Shown here one piece after another: positions 16,618-25,496 of a stretch of 64,000 nt of DNA. The position numbers and the translations under genes were made by a program. This DNA comes from CAWJJM01 sp963843275 (GTDB taxonomy: Bacteria > Acidobacteriota > Thermoanaerobaculia > Multivoradales > JBCCEF01): assembly GCA_963843275.1 (NCBI GenBank), contig CAWJJM010000004.1, forward strand, positions 671,219 through 735,218. The letters are read 5' to 3'. The notes under the pieces were generated by a model that was not told the DNA's origin, searched no databases, and saw only the letters and a list, made by a program, of their open reading frames with translations. Position 1 is the stretch's first letter. Every line of letters begins with the position of its first letter.

Positions 16618-18072
16618 TTGGCCGAAGCCGGAACCTCCGCCCGCACCGTCCACCTCGTCGCCATCGGCGGCACGGGCATGGCTCCGCTCGCCTGCCTGCT
16701 GCAAGCCCAGGGCCATCGCGTCCGCGGCTCGGACGGGCCTCTCTACCCGCCGATGAGCACCCTGTTGGCCGACGCCGGCATCGTCCCGCTCGAGGGCTTC
16801 TCCGCCGCCCACCTCGACCCGGCTCCGGACCTCGTGGTGGTGGGCAACGCCGTGCCGCGCGACAACCCCGAGGCGGTGGAGGCGGAGCGGCGCGGGCTGC
16901 CGATCCTGTCGATGCCGCAGGCGCTCGGCGAGCTCTTCCTGGCCGGCCGTCGTCCCCTGGTGGTGGCGGGCACCCACGGCAAGACCACCACCAGCTCGCT
17001 CGCCGCCTGGGTGCTGCACGACTGCGGCGCCGACCCCGGGTTCCTGGTCGGCGGCGTGCCCGAGAACCTCGGCGCCGGCTTCCGGCTCGGGGCCGGCGAC
17101 CGCTTCGTGGTCGAGGGCGACGAATACAACGCCGCCTACTTCGACCGCGGCGCCAAGTTCCTGCACTATCGCCCGCAGACCGTGGTCCTCACCAGCGCCG
17201 AGCACGACCACGCCGACCTCTACCCGACGCCGGAGTCGCTGCGCGCCGCCTACCGGCAGCTCCTGCGCCTGCTCCCCGCCGACGGGCTGGCGGTGCTGTG
17301 CGGCGACGAGCCCGAGGTGCGGGCCCTGGCCGACGCCAGCCGGGCCGAGGTCGTCCTCTACGGACTCGGCGAGGGCAACGACGTGCGGCCGGTGGACGGC
17401 GTCGAGCCGGTGGCCGCGACCGCGGTGCCCGGCCGCAGCGGCAGCCGCTTCCGGGTGCGCGACGCCGACGCCGGCGAGGTCGAGGTGGTGCTGCCGCTCG
17501 CCGGCGAGTACAACGTCGCCAACGCCCTGGCGGTGTGGGCGGTGGCGCGGCGCGACGGCTGGCCGGCCGAGGCGGTGGCGGCGGCGCTCGGCCGCTTCGC
17601 CGGCGTCCGCCGCCGCCAGGAGGAGCGCGGCACGGTCGCCGGCGTCACCGTGGTCGACGACTTCGCCCACCACCCCACCGCCGTCGGCAAGACGCTGGCC
17701 GGGCTGCGCCAGCGCTACCCCGGCCGTCGCCTGGTCGCCCTCTTCGAGTTCCGCAGCCTCACCGCCGGCCGCGCCTTCCTCGCCGCGGCCTACCGCGAGG
17801 CCTTCGCGGTCGCCGACCGGGTGTTGCTCGGCCCGGTCCACTACGCGGCCCGTTTCGCCCCCGAAGACCTGGTCGACCGCGCCGCGCTGGCCGCCGAGCT
17901 GAGCGCTGCCGGGACGCCGGCCGACACCTGCGCCGACACCGACGCCGTGCTCGCCCGCGCCGTGGAAGAAGCGGCGCCCGGCGACGTGCTGGTGGTGATG
18001 TCCTCGGGATCGTTCGACGGCCTGCCGGGGCGCCTGCTCGAGGCGCTGGGGGCGGCCGGGCACCTCTGCTAG
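16618..18072 (+). CDS. mpl: UDP-N-acetylmuramate:L-alanyl-gamma-D-glutamyl-meso-diaminopimelate ligase Mpl
   Basis: Mpl is a Mur-ligase that re-attaches recycled tripeptide to UDP-MurNAc. The N-terminal Rossmann-like domain starts HLVAIGGTGMAPLACLL. The ATP P-loop is VVAGTHGKTTTSS (about residues 116-128). Also present are the Mur signature EGDEYNAAYFDRGAKFLHY and the C-terminal domain motif DDFAHHPTAVGKTL. I favour TTG 16618 because AGGGGAG lies about 10 nt upstream and similarity begins right after it. A GTG at 16549 would add 23 residues and leave only 25 bp to the divergent gene. Its presence implies murein-peptide recycling, typical of Gram-negatives. Confidence 0.93.
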   Translation: MAEAGTSARTVHLVAIGGTGMAPLACLLQAQGHRVRGSDGPLYPPMSTLLADAGIVPLEGFSAAHLDPAPDLVVVGNAVPRDNPEAVEAERRGLPILSMPQALGELFLAGRRPLVVAGTHGKTTTSSLAAWVLHDCGADPGFLVGGVPENLGAGFRLGAGDRFVVEGDEYNAAYFDRGAKFLHYRPQTVVLTSAEHDHADLYPTPESLRAAYRQLLRLLPADGLAVLCGDEPEVRALADASRAEVVLYGLGEGNDVRPVDGVEPVAATAVPGRSGSRFRVRDADAGEVEVVLPLAGEYNVANALAVWAVARRDGWPAEAVAAALGRFAGVRRRQEERGTVAGVTVVDDFAHHPTAVGKTLAGLRQRYPGRRLVALFEFRSLTAGRAFLAAAYREAFAVADRVLLGPVHYAARFAPEDLVDRAALAAELSAAGTPADTCADTDAVLARAVEEAAPGDVLVVMSSGSFDGLPGRLLEALGAAGHLC

Positions 18073-18144
18073 CATAGCCGCCCAGCTTCGGGGCACCCGA
18101 GCCATGGAGATCTTCCGGCGCGCCCCGTCGCGCCGCGCGAGCCG

Positions 18145-20253
18145 ATGACCTATCCCGGCAACCCCGCACTCTCCCCGGACGTCCGACAGCGGATCCGGTC
18201 CACCTTCCGTCAGACGCTCGACCTGGCGGCGGCCGGCAGCCGCCAGGAGGCGTCTCTGGGCTGTGACTTCATCCTCCAGCTCGACCCGGAGTTCTCCCCG
18301 GCGCAACGGCTCGCCGAGCGCCTGAGCTCCGGCGAGGGCGCGGTGCCCGTCGACGACCTGCGGGCGGCCGACGCCACCGAGGAGACGGCGGACCGGGCGG
18401 CGTCCGCGGACGCGGAGGAGCCGCAGCCCTTCAGCATCGGCGACGGCGAGCCGTTCGACCTCGGCGGCGACGCCGGCGGACCGACCGGGCTCGACGAGGA
18501 GCTCCCCGACATGCCGAGCGAGGAGACGGTGGCGGCGGAACCGTTCGACCCCCGCGACCTCGACGACCTGCCGAGCGCGCAGCCGGTCGCGCCGCCGGCG
18601 CCCGGGGCGGACCTGCACGCCCGGCTGAGCGAGCTCGTGGCGGCGCGGCGCTTCGGCGAGGCCGTCGAGCTGGCGGCGCGCCATCGCGAGACGGTGGCCT
18701 CCGACCCGGCGCTCGCCGAGATCGCCTCGACGGCGGTCGCCCGACAGGAGGCTTCGCCCTACGTCGAGAGCTTCGTGGCGCAGGCGCGGGAGGCGGCCGG
18801 CCGCGGCGACCGCGACGAGGAGCGGGCGCTGCTCGCCAAGGCCGCCGCGCTCGATCCCTCGCACCCCGAGGTCGCCGCCGCCGCGGTGCCCGCCGCGACC
18901 CCGGAGCCGGTGGCCGCCGGCGGCGGGACGACCGCGGACGCCGCCGGCGAGGACGAGCGCGTCGCCCAGCTCCTCGCCGAGGGGCAGGCCGCCTTCGACC
19001 AGGCCGACTACCAGGGCGCGATCGACCTCTGGTCGCGCATCTTCCTGATCGACATCGACCACGCCGAGGCGGCGTCGCGCATCGAAGCGGCCCGGCGCCT
19101 GAAGTCCGAGCACGAGCGGCGCGTCGAGGAGGTCTTCCACGAGGCCGAGGCGGCGCTCGACGCCGGCGACCGCGAGGCGGCGCGGGCCGGCTACGCCCGC
19201 GTCCTCGAGATGTCGCCGGGTCACCTCGCGGCGCGCGAGCGCCTGGACCGGCTGGAGGCCGGCGGGGAGGCCCCGCCCCGCCCCGCCGCCGCGGGCCCCG
19301 CGCCGGCGCCGGACCCCGCCGCCGCGGCCGCTCCGGCGGTGGGCGACGCGCCGTTGCGCGAGGAGATCCTCGTGCCGCCGGAGCCGGGCGAGGAACAGCC
19401 GACCGCGGTGGGCCCCGCCGACCCCGGCGCGGTGCGCTCGGTGGCCGCGGTGCGCGAGAGCCACGCGGGCCGCAACTTCCTGCTCATCGGCAGCCTGGTG
19501 CTGGTGCTGGTCGCCGCCGCCGCCTGGTTCCTGTGGATCAACCGCGAGAGCATCTTCCCCAACGCCGGGGAGACGACGCTGGTCGTCGAGGACGACCCGA
19601 TCGGCCGCGCCACCAAGCTGCACGACGCCGGCCGCACCGAGATCGCCGTCAACCAGCTCCGCCGCCTGCCGCCGAGCTCGCCGCAGTACGAGGAGGCGCA
19701 GGCGCTGATCTCGCAGTGGGAGGCCGCCGACGAGCCCGCCCCGGCGCCGGCGCCGTCCACCGAGGACCTCGAGCGCGAGCGCCGCGAACGCCAGCGGACC
19801 CTGCTCGACCAGGCGCGGGCGGCCGCCGAGCGCGGCGAGTTCCTGGACGCCGACGAGCACCTCGCGCAGGCCACCGCGCTCGGCGAGCTCGACGACGACG
19901 CCAAGACGCTGGCGCGGCGGATCGACACCGGCCTGGCCCCGGTCTCCAGCCTGGTCGCCCTCTACCGCGACGGCGAGTTCGAGCGCGTGCTGCCGGAAGC
20001 GTGGCGCATGCACGAGGAGGACGGGTCGGACCCCGACGTCGACCGCCTGCTCGTCGACTCGTACTACAACCTCGCGGTGCAGTCGCTGCAGCGCGGCGAC
20101 GCCGCCGCGGCGGCCGCGGACCTCGAGGAGGCGCTGTCGGTGCGCCCGGACGATCCGGTCCTGGCCCGCCACCACCGCTTCGCGGCCGCCTACGCGCAGC
20201 GCGACAAGGACCTGCTGTACCGCATCTACGTCAAGTACCTGCCGCCCCGGTAG
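18145..20253 (+). CDS. Tetratricopeptide-repeat protein with one transmembrane segment
   Basis: A 702-aa protein. The N-terminal cytoplasmic part has helical TPR-like repeats interspersed with acidic and Pro/Ala linkers (clear units near residues 155-200, and 270-375 with ARAGYARVLEMSPGHLAARE). A single membrane helix lies at about 446-466 (FLLIGSLVLVLVAAAAWFLW). A second TPR block near 470-700 would then lie in the periplasm, ending KDLLYRIYVKYLP. There is no enzymatic domain. The layout suggests an envelope assembly or scaffold protein; the partner is unknown. The RDD gene follows after 52 bp. Confidence 0.75.
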   Translation: MTYPGNPALSPDVRQRIRSTFRQTLDLAAAGSRQEASLGCDFILQLDPEFSPAQRLAERLSSGEGAVPVDDLRAADATEETADRAASADAEEPQPFSIGDGEPFDLGGDAGGPTGLDEELPDMPSEETVAAEPFDPRDLDDLPSAQPVAPPAPGADLHARLSELVAARRFGEAVELAARHRETVASDPALAEIASTAVARQEASPYVESFVAQAREAAGRGDRDEERALLAKAAALDPSHPEVAAAAVPAATPEPVAAGGGTTADAAGEDERVAQLLAEGQAAFDQADYQGAIDLWSRIFLIDIDHAEAASRIEAARRLKSEHERRVEEVFHEAEAALDAGDREAARAGYARVLEMSPGHLAARERLDRLEAGGEAPPRPAAAGPAPAPDPAAAAAPAVGDAPLREEILVPPEPGEEQPTAVGPADPGAVRSVAAVRESHAGRNFLLIGSLVLVLVAAAAWFLWINRESIFPNAGETTLVVEDDPIGRATKLHDAGRTEIAVNQLRRLPPSSPQYEEAQALISQWEAADEPAPAPAPSTEDLERERRERQRTLLDQARAAAERGEFLDADEHLAQATALGELDDDAKTLARRIDTGLAPVSSLVALYRDGEFERVLPEAWRMHEEDGSDPDVDRLLVDSYYNLAVQSLQRGDAAAAAADLEEALSVRPDDPVLARHHRFAAAYAQRDKDLLYRIYVKYLPPR

Positions 20254-20305
20254 GCTAAGCTGCCGGGGTGATGACCTGCGCGGGAACCCGCCGACGGGAG
20301 CCGAC

Positions 20306-21058
20306 GTGAGCGGCCGCGACCGCCGCGACGAACCGTCGCTGTTCGATCTGCCGCTCGATCCCCCGCCGCGGCGCGAGGAGCGCCCGCCGGCCGCCGCGGA
20401 GCAGCCCGCCGAGCCCGCGCCGGGCGCCGGGGCGCGCCGCGCCGCCGCCACCGGTCCGAGCGCCGCGGCCGACGACGAGCTGCCCCTCTTCCCCGCCGAG
20501 CCGGCGCCGCGGTCCGCCGCCGCGCCGCCGTCGTTCGCCCTCGACCGCGAGGACCTCTTCGCCGCGCCACCCACCGCCGCCGAGGCCCCGGCCGACGCCG
20601 AGCCCGATCCCGGGGACATCCCGGAGGAGGCGGCCGGGAGCGCGGCGTCGCGGGCGCGCCGCGCCGGGTTCGGCGCCCGGCTCGGCGCCGTGGCCCTCGA
20701 CCTGGTGGCGCTCGCCGCAGTGGCGGGCGGTGGTCTGCTCGGAGCGGCGCTGCTCGGCGTCGGCGACAGCCGGGTGCTGCTGCCCGGGGTGGGCGTCTTC
20801 CTGCTGGTCTTCTCGTTCGCCTACTCGGTCGTGCCGCTGGCCTTCTGGGGCGCCACGCCGGGGATGGCGATGGTCGGCCTCATCGCCCGCGGCCGGGACG
20901 GCGGGCCGCTGACCTTCGGCCAGACCGCGCTGCGCTGGCTGCTGGGCCTGGTGACCGTGGCGCTGGCCGGCCTGCCGCTGCTCCTGGCGCTCGGCCCCCT
21001 CGGCGGCCGCTCGCTGGCGGACAGGGTTGCCGGCGGCAACACCTGGCACAAGGTCTAG
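20306..21058 (+). CDS. RDD family membrane protein
   Basis: A 250-aa protein. The first 125 residues are a disordered Pro/Ala/Glu-rich tail containing short repeated hydrophobic-acidic patches (SLFDLP, ELPLFPAE, REDLFAAPP). The RDD domain follows, with GFGARLGAVALDL at the first helix and TPGMAMVGLIARGRDGGPLT as the conserved loop. There are three to four membrane helices. RDD proteins are proposed transporters or sporulation-type membrane factors; function here is unknown. The start is GTG 20306. Confidence 0.8.
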   Translation: MSGRDRRDEPSLFDLPLDPPPRREERPPAAAEQPAEPAPGAGARRAAATGPSAAADDELPLFPAEPAPRSAAAPPSFALDREDLFAAPPTAAEAPADAEPDPGDIPEEAAGSAASRARRAGFGARLGAVALDLVALAAVAGGGLLGAALLGVGDSRVLLPGVGVFLLVFSFAYSVVPLAFWGATPGMAMVGLIARGRDGGPLTFGQTALRWLLGLVTVALAGLPLLLALGPLGGRSLADRVAGGNTWHKV

Positions 21059-21060
21059 GC

Positions 21061-21540
21061 GGCGGATGCGGGGGGATCTGCGGCGTCGCTGCGCACTCGG
21101 CGGGCCTGCGGCGACCCGATGGTCGCCTCAGCCCGCCTCCCGCGCGCTCCTTGCATCTCCCCCCACCTCCACCGCCTAGACCCGGCTCGGGACGGCTGTG
21201 CTGGCTCGTGGCTGAGAGAGCCTGCCCGAAGGCGGTGGATGCGGGCGCGTCTGCGGCGTCGCGCTGGCTCGCTCTCACTGCGGCGTACTGATGTACGCCT
21301 CGTTCGCGCTCACTGCGCACTCCTTGCATCCACACCCACCTCCACCGCCTAGACCCGGCTCGGGACGGGCGTAAGGAGAGGAGTCTCGGCGCGCGGGGCG
21401 GATGCGGGGGGATCTGCGGCGTCGCTGCGCACGGCGGGCCTGCGGCGACCCGATGGTCGCCTCAGTCCCCCTCACCGCGCGCTCCTTGCATCTCCCCCCA
21501 CCTCCACCGCCGAGACCCGGGATCGGGACGGGAGTGCTGG
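21061..21540. repeat. Three copies of a ~125-bp palindromic intergenic repeat
   Basis: Imperfect copies occupy 21061-21190, 21231-21370 and 21397-21534. Each starts GGCGG(tg)GATGCGGG and ends with TCCTTGCATC, a C-rich run and CACCTCCACCGCC, so the ends are inverted relative to one another. The middle copy has an internal hairpin GGCGTACTGATGTACGCC (21283-21300). Copies 1 and 3 share CTGCGGCGACCCGATGGTCGCC instead. No gene is visible in this 570-bp gap between the convergent RDD and YtkA-like genes. It resembles REP/BIME-type elements. Confidence 0.75.
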
Positions 21541-21627
21541 CTCGCTCCCAGTGCGGGCGACCGAGAAGTACGCCGCGCAGGCCTCGCGAGCGAGCGGCGA
21601 CGCTGCAGCCGCGCCCGGATCCGCGCC

Positions 21628-22122
21628 TCAGGTCGAGGGGGGCTCTTCGGCGGGGGGATGGCCGTTGGGGAGCAGCAGCATCACCATGGCGTAGATGGCG
21701 CCGCCGAGGAGGAGCACGCCGGCCACCACCATGATCAGCAGTCCCGAGGGGGGGAAGCGCTCGAAGCGTACCGCCACCGTCAGCGTGGCGGCGGGGTCGC
21801 CGGCGGGCGCGCCGGGCCAGGCCTGCAGCGTCACCGGGCCGGCGTCGACCGGCGTCCAGAAGACGGTGCCCGCCGAGTCGGCCGGCGGCAGGGTCTCGGT
21901 GTGGGTGGTGGAGCTGTTGGGGCGGTAGACGGCCCGCACCACGGCGCCGGCGGCGGGCGCGCCGCCGCGGGCGAGCTCGATGCGCACCGGCCGGTCGCGC
22001 AGCGGCCGCTCGTCGGCGATCGATAGGGCGAGGCCGCCTTCGGCCGCCAGGACCAGCGACGGCGCCAGCACGGCGGCCGCGACGAGCAGGGCGGCGAGGC
22101 GGCGGCGGGGGGCGGTCCGCAT
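21628..22122 (-). CDS. Small exported, membrane-anchored protein beside the symporter (YtkA/FixH-like beta domain)
   Basis: A 164-aa protein. Signal peptide at about residues 7-27 (RLAALLVAAAVLAPSLVLAA). A single Ig-like/YtkA-like domain follows (RDRPVRIELARGGAPAAGA ... VFWTPVDAGPVTLQAWPG), with a C-terminal membrane helix (LLIMVVAGVLLLGGAIYAMV). The gene directly follows the sodium symporter on the same strand. An in-frame GTG at 22131 overlaps the symporter stop (GTGA), while ATG 22122 is the next choice. The coupling suggests an accessory subunit of the transporter, which is inference. Confidence 0.65.
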   Translation of the reverse strand: MRTAPRRRLAALLVAAAVLAPSLVLAAEGGLALSIADERPLRDRPVRIELARGGAPAAGAVVRAVYRPNSSTTHTETLPPADSAGTVFWTPVDAGPVTLQAWPGAPAGDPAATLTVAVRFERFPPSGLLIMVVAGVLLLGGAIYAMVMLLLPNGHPPAEEPPST

Positions 22123-22127
22123 GGCGA

Positions 22128-23687
22128 TCACGGCCCCCACGATCCGGGGGGCTCCGCGCCCCCGGGCGCCGTCGCGGCGCTCTCGGCCGGCCGGCGCAGG
22201 GTCAGCCACGCCGCCACCACCAGGCTGCCGACGAACCAGACGCCGAAGCACAGCACCGGCAGCATCTCGCCGAGGTGGAAGTCGGGGTGCCAGCCGTAGA
22301 GGCCACCGCGCAGCTCGCGCATCGCCGAGGCGCCGAGGATGTAGGTGAGGAAGGCCGGGATCACCAGCTTGATCAGCCAGTCGAAGGCGGCCGGGAGCTG
22401 GAAGCGGCTGTTGCGGTTGAGCTCGGCGCGCAGGCGCCCGATGGGGAGCAGCCAGCCGAGCGCCAGGCACTCGACCAGCCCCACCACCAGCAGGCCGTAG
22501 CCGAAGGCCCAGTGGTCGATCAGGTCGATCAGGGTGAAGCCGAGGGTGCCGTCCCAGGCCAGGTTCGGGTCGATGATCCGCGGCAGGGCGAAGAACACGC
22601 TGCCGACGAGCCCCACGACGCCGGTGGCCAGCAGCGTCTTGCGCCGCGACCAGCCGAACTTGTCGATGATGGCGCAGTTGACCCCCTCGATCAGCGAGAT
22701 CGACGACGACAGCCCGGCCATCAACAGCAGCAGGAAGAAGATCAGCCCGAAGGTGCGCACCGCGTACGGCATCGCCGCGATCCCCTTGGGGACGACGAAG
22801 AAGATCATCGACAGCGTGCCCGCGGTGGGGACGATGGCGAAGGCGAACAGCAGCGAGAAGATGGCCAGCCCGGCGACGAACTCGAAGCTGCAGTTCATGC
22901 AGGCGGTGACGATGCCGTTGTTGATCTGGTCGGCGCCCTTGGGCAGGTACGAGGCGTAGGCGGTCATCACCCCGAACCCCAGGGTGAGGCTGAAGAAGAT
23001 CTGCGACACCGCGCCGCGCCACACCGCCGGGTCGCGCATGATCTCGAGGTCCGGGGTGAAGAGCAGGAACACCCCCTGCTCGCCGTAGGGCAGGGTGACG
23101 CCGCGCACGATGAGGATGATCATGAACACCCACATCAGCGGCACGAACACCTTGACCACCGGCTCGATCGAGGTCACGCCGCGGCGCACGATCAGCAGGT
23201 TGAGCAGCCACACCAGCGCCACCAGCGCGATCACCCAGGGGGTGGAGATCATGTGGAAGAAGAAGCCCTGGGGGTTGCCGAGCTCGCCCATGGCGAACCC
23301 GGGCAGCGCCGTCGAGTCGCGCCACAGGCTGCCGAACGAGCCGATGAACATCCCGCACACCCACGCCAGGATGGTGACGTAGTACATGGTGATGAAGCTG
23401 GCGTTGAGCAGCGCCCACCAGCCCGCCAGCTCGCCCCAGCGGCCGGCCACCTTCCCCATCGACGGCGGGAAGGCCTGCTGCGTCAGGCCGCCCAGCCCGA
23501 GCTCGGAGATGAGCACCGGGATGCCGACCAGGAACAGCGCGATCAGGTAGGGGAGGTAGAAGGCCCCGAAGCCGTAGGTGTAGGCGTTGGAGCCGAAGAA
23601 GACGACGTTGCCGAGGCCGATCGCGGAACCCGAAGCGGCGAGCACGAAGCCCAGCTTCGACTTCCACTGGCCGCGCGCGTCTGCCAC
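22128..23687 (-). CDS. Sodium-dependent transporter, neurotransmitter:sodium symporter (NSS/SNF) family
   Basis: A LeuT-fold symporter of about 519 aa for amino acids or related solutes, with 11-12 membrane helices. TM1 carries the family motif SAIGLGNVVFFGSNAYTYGFG, slightly altered from the usual GNVWRFP (here GNVVFFG). Later hallmarks are ELGLGGLTQQ, a TM6-like SLTLGFGVMTAYASY with the unwound GFG, and SSSISLIEG in TM8. The start is uncertain: no ATG is close to the first conserved residues, so I use the GTG at 23687 (ADARGQWKSKLGF). It is coupled to the small downstream protein. Confidence 0.88.
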   Translation of the reverse strand: MADARGQWKSKLGFVLAASGSAIGLGNVVFFGSNAYTYGFGAFYLPYLIALFLVGIPVLISELGLGGLTQQAFPPSMGKVAGRWGELAGWWALLNASFITMYYVTILAWVCGMFIGSFGSLWRDSTALPGFAMGELGNPQGFFFHMISTPWVIALVALVWLLNLLIVRRGVTSIEPVVKVFVPLMWVFMIILIVRGVTLPYGEQGVFLLFTPDLEIMRDPAVWRGAVSQIFFSLTLGFGVMTAYASYLPKGADQINNGIVTACMNCSFEFVAGLAIFSLLFAFAIVPTAGTLSMIFFVVPKGIAAMPYAVRTFGLIFFLLLLMAGLSSSISLIEGVNCAIIDKFGWSRRKTLLATGVVGLVGSVFFALPRIIDPNLAWDGTLGFTLIDLIDHWAFGYGLLVVGLVECLALGWLLPIGRLRAELNRNSRFQLPAAFDWLIKLVIPAFLTYILGASAMRELRGGLYGWHPDFHLGEMLPVLCFGVWFVGSLVVAAWLTLRRPAESAATAPGGAEPPGSWGP

Positions 23688-23820
23688 GTCGTCGATGTCC
23701 GTTCCGTATGCCGTCGCGGCGCGGGGGCTGCCGCACCCCGGGTGAAGGTGCCTCGGCTGGATCGGCGCGATCTTAGCCGACCCTTCCGGAGGCCCGCAAC
23801 CGTTGATAATCTGCCGCGTC

Positions 23821-24948
23821 ATGGCAGACATCCACGCGTTGCAGGTCGAGGAGGGCGACCTCCTCCTCCTCGTCGGCACCATGAAGGGCGCCTTCCTGTT
23901 CCGCTCGCGGCCGGGCCGCGCGAGCTGGGACACCGGGGGGCCGTGGTTCCAGGGCGAGCCGGTCTACGCGCTCGCCTGGGACGGTCGCGCCGGCCGCCGC
24001 CGGCTCTACGCCGGGACCAACAGTTGGCACTGGGGCGCCACCGTGCGGACCAGCGACGACTTCGGCGCCACCTGGACCACCCCGGAGGCGACGCCGCTGC
24101 GCTTCCCCGAGGACAGCGGCGTCGAGCTGAAGCAGATCTGGCAGATCCGGCCCGGGCGGGAGGACGAGCCCGACACGCTCTACTGCGGGGTCGAGCCGGC
24201 GGCGCTGTTCACCTCGCGCGACGCCGGCGCCACCTGGGAGCTCGAGCGCGGGCTCTTCGACCACCCGCACCGCGAGCGCTGGCAGCCGGGCGCCGGCGGC
24301 CTGTGCCTGCACACGGTGATCCCCGACGCCGCCGACCCGGACCGCCTGCTGGTCGCCATCTCGACCGGCGGCGTCTACCGCACCGACGACGGCGGCGCCA
24401 CCTGGCAAGCGCGCAACGTCGGGGTCCGCGCCCAGTTCCTGCCCGAGGACTCGCGCTACCCCGAGTTCGGCCAGTGCGTCCACAAGGTGGTCGCGCACCC
24501 GTCGCGGCCGCAGCGGCTGTTCCTGCAGAACCACTGGGGCCTGTACCGCTCCGACGACGGCGGCGACCACTGGCAGGACATCGCCAACGGCGTGCCCTCG
24601 GACTTCGGCTTCGCCATGGCGGTGCACCCGCACGAGCCGGACACGGTCTACATCGTGCCGCTCGAGTCCGACGGCTTCCGGGTCACCCCGGGCGAGAAGC
24701 TGCGCGTCTACCGCACCCGCGACGCCGGCGCCTCGTGGCAGGCGCTGACCGACGGCCTGCCGCAGGAGGGCGCCTTCGAGACCGTGCTGCGCGACGCCAT
24801 GGACACCGACGACTGCGACGACGCCGGCGTCTACTTCGGCACCCGCAGCGGCAAGCTCTACGGCTCGCGCGACGGCGGCGACTCGTGGGACCTGCTCGCC
24901 GGCGGCCTGCCGCCGGTGGTCTGCGTCAAAGCGGCCGTGGTGCGATGA
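23821..24948 (+). CDS. BNR/WD40-like beta-propeller protein (sialidase/VPS10-type repeats)
   Basis: A 375-aa propeller built from repeated Asp-box (S/T-x-D-x-G-x-T/S-W) motifs: TSDDFGATW, TSRDAGATWE, RTDDGGATWQ, RSDDGGDHWQ, RTRDAGASWQ and GSRDGGDSWD. There is no signal peptide, so it is predicted cytoplasmic, unlike secreted sialidases. No catalytic tyrosine/arginine triad is evident. Its stop overlaps the MoaD-like gene as ATGA (24945-24948), implying a joint function with a ubiquitin-like sulfur carrier. I start at ATG 23821; an in-frame ATG at 23803 is possible. Confidence 0.82.
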   Translation: MADIHALQVEEGDLLLLVGTMKGAFLFRSRPGRASWDTGGPWFQGEPVYALAWDGRAGRRRLYAGTNSWHWGATVRTSDDFGATWTTPEATPLRFPEDSGVELKQIWQIRPGREDEPDTLYCGVEPAALFTSRDAGATWELERGLFDHPHRERWQPGAGGLCLHTVIPDAADPDRLLVAISTGGVYRTDDGGATWQARNVGVRAQFLPEDSRYPEFGQCVHKVVAHPSRPQRLFLQNHWGLYRSDDGGDHWQDIANGVPSDFGFAMAVHPHEPDTVYIVPLESDGFRVTPGEKLRVYRTRDAGASWQALTDGLPQEGAFETVLRDAMDTDDCDDAGVYFGTRSGKLYGSRDGGDSWDLLAGGLPPVVCVKAAVVR

Positions 24949-25226
24949 GCCTGACGGTCCACGTGCCGCCCTCGCTGCGCGAGCACACCGGCGGCGCCGA
25001 GCGGGTGGAGGTGGCGGCCGGCGCCGGCTCGGCCGCCACCGCCCTGGCGGCGCTCTTCGCGGCCCACCCCGGCCTGCGCGACCGCGTCCTCACCGAGGGC
25101 GGCGACCTGCGCCAGCACGTGGCGCTCTTCGTCGGCATCGAGAACGTCCGCTTCACCGGCGGCCTCGACACCCCGGTCGCCGACGGTGACGAGCTGACCA
25201 TCGTCCCGGCCGTCTCCGGCGGCTAG
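24945..25226 (+). CDS. MoaD/ThiS-family ubiquitin-like sulfur carrier protein
   Basis: A 93-aa beta-grasp protein (TVHVPPSLREHTGGAERVEV ... GDELTIVPAVSGG) ending in the obligatory Gly-Gly, which is activated by adenylation and thiocarboxylation. No MoaE, E1-like enzyme or molybdopterin gene is nearby, so the specific pathway is unknown. It is translationally coupled to the upstream beta-propeller gene. Confidence 0.85.
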   Translation: MSLTVHVPPSLREHTGGAERVEVAAGAGSAATALAALFAAHPGLRDRVLTEGGDLRQHVALFVGIENVRFTGGLDTPVADGDELTIVPAVSGG

Positions 25227-25335
25227 GACCTGTCTCCGGAACCGCTCGCGGCCGCCGCCGGCCGCCCCGCCCCGCCCGGCCCGGAGCCCACCCCGACCAC
25301 CCCGGAGGGTGGCCTTCGACGCCCCTTTGTAGTGG

Positions 25336-25363
25336 TTGACCCTCTGCCGGGGGCGTGTTACCT
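25336..25363 (+). promoter_or_regulatory. Probable promoter of the atp operon
   Basis: TTGACC (25336-25341) and TTACCT (25358-25363) with a 16-bp spacer lie about 130 bp upstream of atpZ, in a 270-bp gap with no other signal. It is the only good sigma-70-type match I see in the gap. Confidence 0.45.
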
Positions 25364-25496
25364 TTCGCACGCCGCAGGGGCCCGTCGGGGGCCGCGCACG
25401 ACGTGTCGCTGGCGCCCGCCGCGGGCCCGTTTCCGCCCAAACGAACCCTGACCCGACCCGCCCCGCGTGGGGAGGGATCGCCGAGGGACCGGCAGC

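Noticed and set aside
15697..20619. A 1,640-codon open frame on the minus strand across mpl and the TPR gene
   Set aside because: It is antisense to two convincingly homologous genes and has only low-complexity Arg/Gly/Val-rich sequence; long antisense frames are expected at this GC content.
22275..25226. A 983-codon open frame on the + strand through the symporter and BNR genes
   Set aside because: Composition-driven shadow frame: His/Gln/Asp-rich nonsense opposite or out of phase with real genes.
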